The translations under genes were made by a program, and so were the position numbers. A DNA stretch of 64,000 bases from Planococcus circulans (lineage in GTDB: Bacteria; Bacillota; Bacilli; Bacillales_A; Planococcaceae). The notes under the pieces are model-generated. The model made no database searches. It saw only the letters and a list, made by a program, of their open reading frames with translations, and was not told where the DNA came from. Position 1 is the first letter of the stretch. Every line of letters begins with the position of its first letter. The stretch spans positions 115,755 to 179,754 of the forward strand of contig NZ_JAIQCL010000008.1 of assembly GCF_020023385.1 (NCBI RefSeq). The letters are read 5' to 3'. This document shows positions 61,722 to 64,000 of the stretch, piece by piece.

Positions 61722-62642
61722 TTACTGCTGTTTGCCTTTTCGGATTTGTTGCTTCAGCCTGTTCCGCATATTTCCTGACACTTCGGTCCCTTCTGAGCGC
61801 GGTGAATGGATACTGCCGGAAGTCTTTTCAGCGGCTGGAGCGGACTGGAGCATCTTCTGCAGCAAAATGCCGTTCAGTTTCTCGGTTCCAATCGGCATCA
61901 AATGCTGGGAGAGAATGGCGGCTTTTGACTTGCTGCCGATCTCCACACTTTCCTGCGGTTGGTCAATCAGCCCGATTACAGCGTCAATGACCGTTTCGGG
62001 ATCATCGGCTGGTCCCAATGTGATTTCATGGCCGCTGTAGTTTCCCGAATGCTCCGGCCATGGTGTATCCGTCACCCACGGATGCACCATACAGACATGG
62101 ATGTCCTTCCGCCCTTCCAGCTCCATTTCCAGATGCAGTCCTGCCGTCAGCCCTGCAATGCCATACTTCGTGGCACAGTAGACAGCACCGAACGGCAGCG
62201 GCACACTGCTGATGAAGGAAGACATATTGATCAGGGTTCCCGAGCCGTTCTTTTTGAAATGGCGAAGAGCATGATGGCTGCCATAGATCATTCCCTTCAG
62301 GTTGATGTCCACCAGCCGCAGCATGTCATTCAGCGGAATATCCGTGAACGACCCCATGATGCCAAGACCTGCATTATTGATCCAGACATCCACTTTGCCG
62401 AAACGGGATTCCGCCGCAGCCATCAGCCTGGCTATATCTTCTTCCTTGCTGACATCCGTAGTGACAGCGAGGGTCCGGACACCCAACTCTATAGCGAGTT
62501 CATCGATCAACTTGGTCCGCCTGGCAGCCAGCACGACATTCGCTCCATCTGCTGCCAGCTTTTGGGCAATACCTCTGCCAAACCCGCTTGATGCTCCAGT
62601 GACAACTACAGTCAATCCTTGCCGGTCCTTTGTCAGGGCCAC
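61722..62642 (-). CDS. SDR family oxidoreductase, first gene of the cluster
   Basis: A 306-residue paralogue: TGASSGFGRG, NNAGLGIMG, SSFISSVP and YCATKYGIAGLTAGLHLEM, then GSKSKAAILSQHLMP. Translation starts at GTG after AGGAGG. The GSKSKA tail and ...EVSGN(M/L)R(N/E)RLK end occur in all three paralogues, so they arose by tandem duplication. A SigB-like promoter lies about 50 bases upstream and should drive the trio. Confidence 0.87.
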   Translation of the reverse strand: MALTKDRQGLTVVVTGASSGFGRGIAQKLAADGANVVLAARRTKLIDELAIELGVRTLAVTTDVSKEEDIARLMAAAESRFGKVDVWINNAGLGIMGSFTDIPLNDMLRLVDINLKGMIYGSHHALRHFKKNGSGTLINMSSFISSVPLPFGAVYCATKYGIAGLTAGLHLEMELEGRKDIHVCMVHPWVTDTPWPEHSGNYSGHEITLGPADDPETVIDAVIGLIDQPQESVEIGSKSKAAILSQHLMPIGTEKLNGILLQKMLQSAPAAEKTSGSIHSPRSEGTEVSGNMRNRLKQQIRKGKQQ

Positions 62643-62689
62643 ACTGTCTCCTCCTGTCTGGAAATGGAATTGCCTTGTTTGCTTACTAA

Positions 62690-62714
62690 CTACCCCTTTC
62701 TCCTCAACAAAAAC
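62690..62714 (-). promoter_or_regulatory. SigB-like promoter of the triple SDR operon
   Basis: GTTTTT, 13 bases, GGGTAG on the minus strand; the -10 is near consensus and the -35 has two changes. Confidence 0.6.
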
Positions 62715-62782
62715 GCTTTTCTAAAGAGGTTCAGAAAGTCTTTTTCAGGGAATCAGGGAGATAAAAAGAAAGGAGAGAGGAT

Positions 62783-63643
62783 ATGCTGCTTAAAGATTTT
62801 CAGTCCACTGTCGTCAATACAGGAGAAGCGGAGATTTATTTGCGCTACGGAGGGCAGGGCCCTCCGCTCCTTCTGCTGCATGGCCATCCCCAAACCCATA
62901 TGATGTGGCACGAGCTGGCTCCAAAATTGGCAGAAGAGTATACCGTCGTGATGCCCGACTTGAGAGGGTATGGAGACAGCTCCAAACCTGAATCTGCCGA
63001 TGACCACTCAACATATTCCAAACGCGCGATGGCCAAAGACCAAATAGCCGTCATGAAAGAGCTCGGGTTTTCCCGCTTCACAGTCATCGGCCATGATCGG
63101 GGAGCCCGGTGCGCTTATCGCCTGGCCCTCGACTTTCCGGAAGCGGTGGAAAAGCTCACTGTCATGGATATCATCCCCACCGGCGAAACTTTTAGAAGAG
63201 CCGACAAGGATTTCGCCATGGGGTATTGGCATTGGTTTTTTCTCGCGCAGCCTTTCGACTTTCCGGAACGAGTCATCGGAGAGAACCCCGACAATTTCTA
63301 CTTCCAAGGCACGCGCCACCTGTTCCACCCCGAAGCACTCGCGGAATATTGGCGGGGCATCCACAATCCTGGAACAATCCATGCCATGTGCGAAGATTAC
63401 CGGGCCGCAGCGACCATCGATTCCGAACTGGACGAAGCAGAACGGGGAAGCAAAAAAATCGCATGCCCCGTACTTGTCCTATGGGGTGAAAAAGGAGCGC
63501 TCCCGAATTGGTATGATGTGCTCGATGTATGGCAAGGCTGGGCGGACGACGTGACAGGACGCGGCATCGATTGCGGCCACTATCTTGCAGAAGAAGCGCC
63601 TGAGGAAACCTATGAGGAGATTCGAAAATTCTTGAAGACGTAA
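62783..63643 (+). CDS. Alpha/beta hydrolase, haloacetate (fluoroacetate) dehalogenase type
   Basis: A 286-residue soluble hydrolase. The nucleophile is Asp105 in IGHDRGARCAYR, with Arg106 and Arg109 placed to bind a carboxylate. Asp129 (TVMDI) and His266 (CGHYLAEE) complete the triad. His150-Trp151 (YWHWFFLAQP) and Tyr206 (EDYRA) correspond to the halide pocket of fluoroacetate dehalogenases. All the residues I recall from the Rhodopseudomonas enzyme are kept. An epoxide hydrolase role is the alternative. It is divergent from the SDR operon, with AAAGGAG before the ATG. Confidence 0.82.
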   Translation: MLLKDFQSTVVNTGEAEIYLRYGGQGPPLLLLHGHPQTHMMWHELAPKLAEEYTVVMPDLRGYGDSSKPESADDHSTYSKRAMAKDQIAVMKELGFSRFTVIGHDRGARCAYRLALDFPEAVEKLTVMDIIPTGETFRRADKDFAMGYWHWFFLAQPFDFPERVIGENPDNFYFQGTRHLFHPEALAEYWRGIHNPGTIHAMCEDYRAAATIDSELDEAERGSKKIACPVLVLWGEKGALPNWYDVLDVWQGWADDVTGRGIDCGHYLAEEAPEETYEEIRKFLKT

Positions 63644-63645
63644 AA

Positions 63646-63671
63646 AAGGACAATCCAAGTTGGATTGTCCA
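63646..63671. terminator. Hairpin after the hydrolase gene
   Basis: GGACAATCC pairs with GGATTGTCC around 5 bases. The A-run is on the left side, so it would terminate best on the minus strand; on the plus strand only AGATTT follows. Confidence 0.55.
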
Positions 63672-63733
63672 GATTTCCTCTGAAACTCCGCCTCGCGTCC
63701 ATGCGCATGGTAGTTGGAGCGAAGCGAATTCTG

Positions 63734-63929
63734 GCTGAACGGTTGCAAATCGAAATGAACGACTGCAAATCCATTTGAACGACCATAAATCCGTTTGAAC
63801 CCCATAAATCCGCACGAGCGACCACAAATCCATTTGAACGCCCATAAATCCGTTTGAACGCCCATAAATCCGTTTGAACGCCCATAAATCCGCACGAGCG
63901 ACCACAAATCCATTTGAACGCCCATAAAC
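63734..63929. repeat. 20-bp tandem repeat array C (about 10 units)
   Basis: Units follow TGAACGCCCATAAATCCGTT, nearly identical in the right half, with a 20-base period. A higher-order block (unit with CGCACGAG plus ACCACAAATCCATT plus the next) occurs twice. The minus strand is open in all frames through the array, which makes false repetitive proteins. This is the freshest of the three arrays. Apart from two hairpins the last 350 bases hold nothing else. Confidence 0.88.
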
Positions 63930-63957
63930 CTAAATTGCCTGCAGCTGAAGACAGCCA

Positions 63958-63995
63958 AAAGCCCTGTGCCGACTCTCGGCACAGGGCTTTTTCGT
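63958..63995. terminator. Strong terminator at the right edge
   Basis: AAAGCCCTGTGCCGA pairs with TCGGCACAGGGCTTT around a 3-base loop, followed by TT. It probably serves a gene beyond the window as well as the hydrolase transcript. Confidence 0.85.
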
Positions 63996-64000
63996 GAAAT

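Noticed and set aside
63479..63982. Repetitive minus-strand proteins with DLWAFKRIYGRSNGF-type repeats
   Set aside because: They are translations of the 20-bp tandem array, start without ribosome binding sites, and overlap the hydrolase gene. The array alone explains the open frames.
1..64000. Insertion sequences, prophage, integrons, rRNA or tRNA genes
   Set aside because: I looked for transposase, integrase and phage motifs in the proteins and for tRNA-like T-loop and cloverleaf sequences in the gaps and found none I could support.

Overview
The window looks like chromosomal DNA of a low-to-mid GC Gram-positive rod or coccus of the Bacillales, most likely a Planococcaceae-type organism (Planococcus or a close relative). 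The grounds are strong AGGAGG ribosome binding sites, frequent TTG/GTG starts, SigA and SigB promoter shapes, TPP and lysine riboswitches in Bacillus-like settings, a seven-gene mrp operon, and close likeness of many proteins to Bacillus families. The genus is an inference. I see no rRNA, tRNA, prophage, transposase or CRISPR array.

Layout. 1-5.2 kb: stress and small-molecule genes (GXWXG protein start, SDR, XRE regulator, peptide transporter, pentapeptide protein, KdpD-type Usp protein). 5.4-11.2 kb: complete mrpABCDEFG Na+/H+ antiporter operon. 11.3-13.5 kb: two DUF1538 membrane proteins followed by a double-PII protein. 13.5-20 kb: catalase, teichoic-acid-type transferase, exonuclease III, UMF1-type MFS, a three-part YtxH protein. 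20-23.6 kb: TPP-riboswitch thiamine salvage operon tenA-thiM-thiD-thiE-thiW. 23.7-28.2 kb: MsmX-type ATPase divergent from a sugar ABC operon. 28.5-35.3 kb: rlmN, a VOC protein, and two paralogous acetate/succinate CoA-transferases with a LytTR regulator between them. 35.7-42.5 kb: MFS exporter, CarH-like B12 photoreceptor, NCS2 permease, decayed NERD gene, nupC. 42.6-50.5 kb: DHA2 and RND exporters, TraB protein, zinc metallopeptidase, methyltransferase. 50.5-51.8 kb: lysine-riboswitch dapA. 51.9-54.6 kb: a rewired stress-sensing cluster (RsbR-like STAS protein, RsbP-like PAS joined to GGDEF, RsbQ). 54.9-56.5 kb: a Zur-type zinc-starvation set (zinc-free S14 and L33, CobW GTPase). 56.8-63.6 kb: paired DUF2382 stress proteins, Yip1 protein, three tandem SDRs, and a haloacetate-dehalogenase-type hydrolase.

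Themes. General stress is prominent: five SigB-like promoters precede the first SDR, the catalase, both DUF2382 proteins and the SDR trio, and the window also holds rsb-type sensor genes. Ion, nutrient and drug transport make up much of the rest.

Two intergenic repeat families stand out. One is a long hairpin element of about 124 bp whose fixed end lies 0-3 bases after a stop codon and before the terminator at all five loci, with compensatory base changes between copies. The other is a 20-bp tandem repeat found as three arrays, two of which flank the decayed NERD gene. The best candidates for undescribed biology are the stop-codon-linked hairpin element, the DUF1538/double-PII operon and the RsbQ - PAS-GGDEF - RsbR-like cluster.
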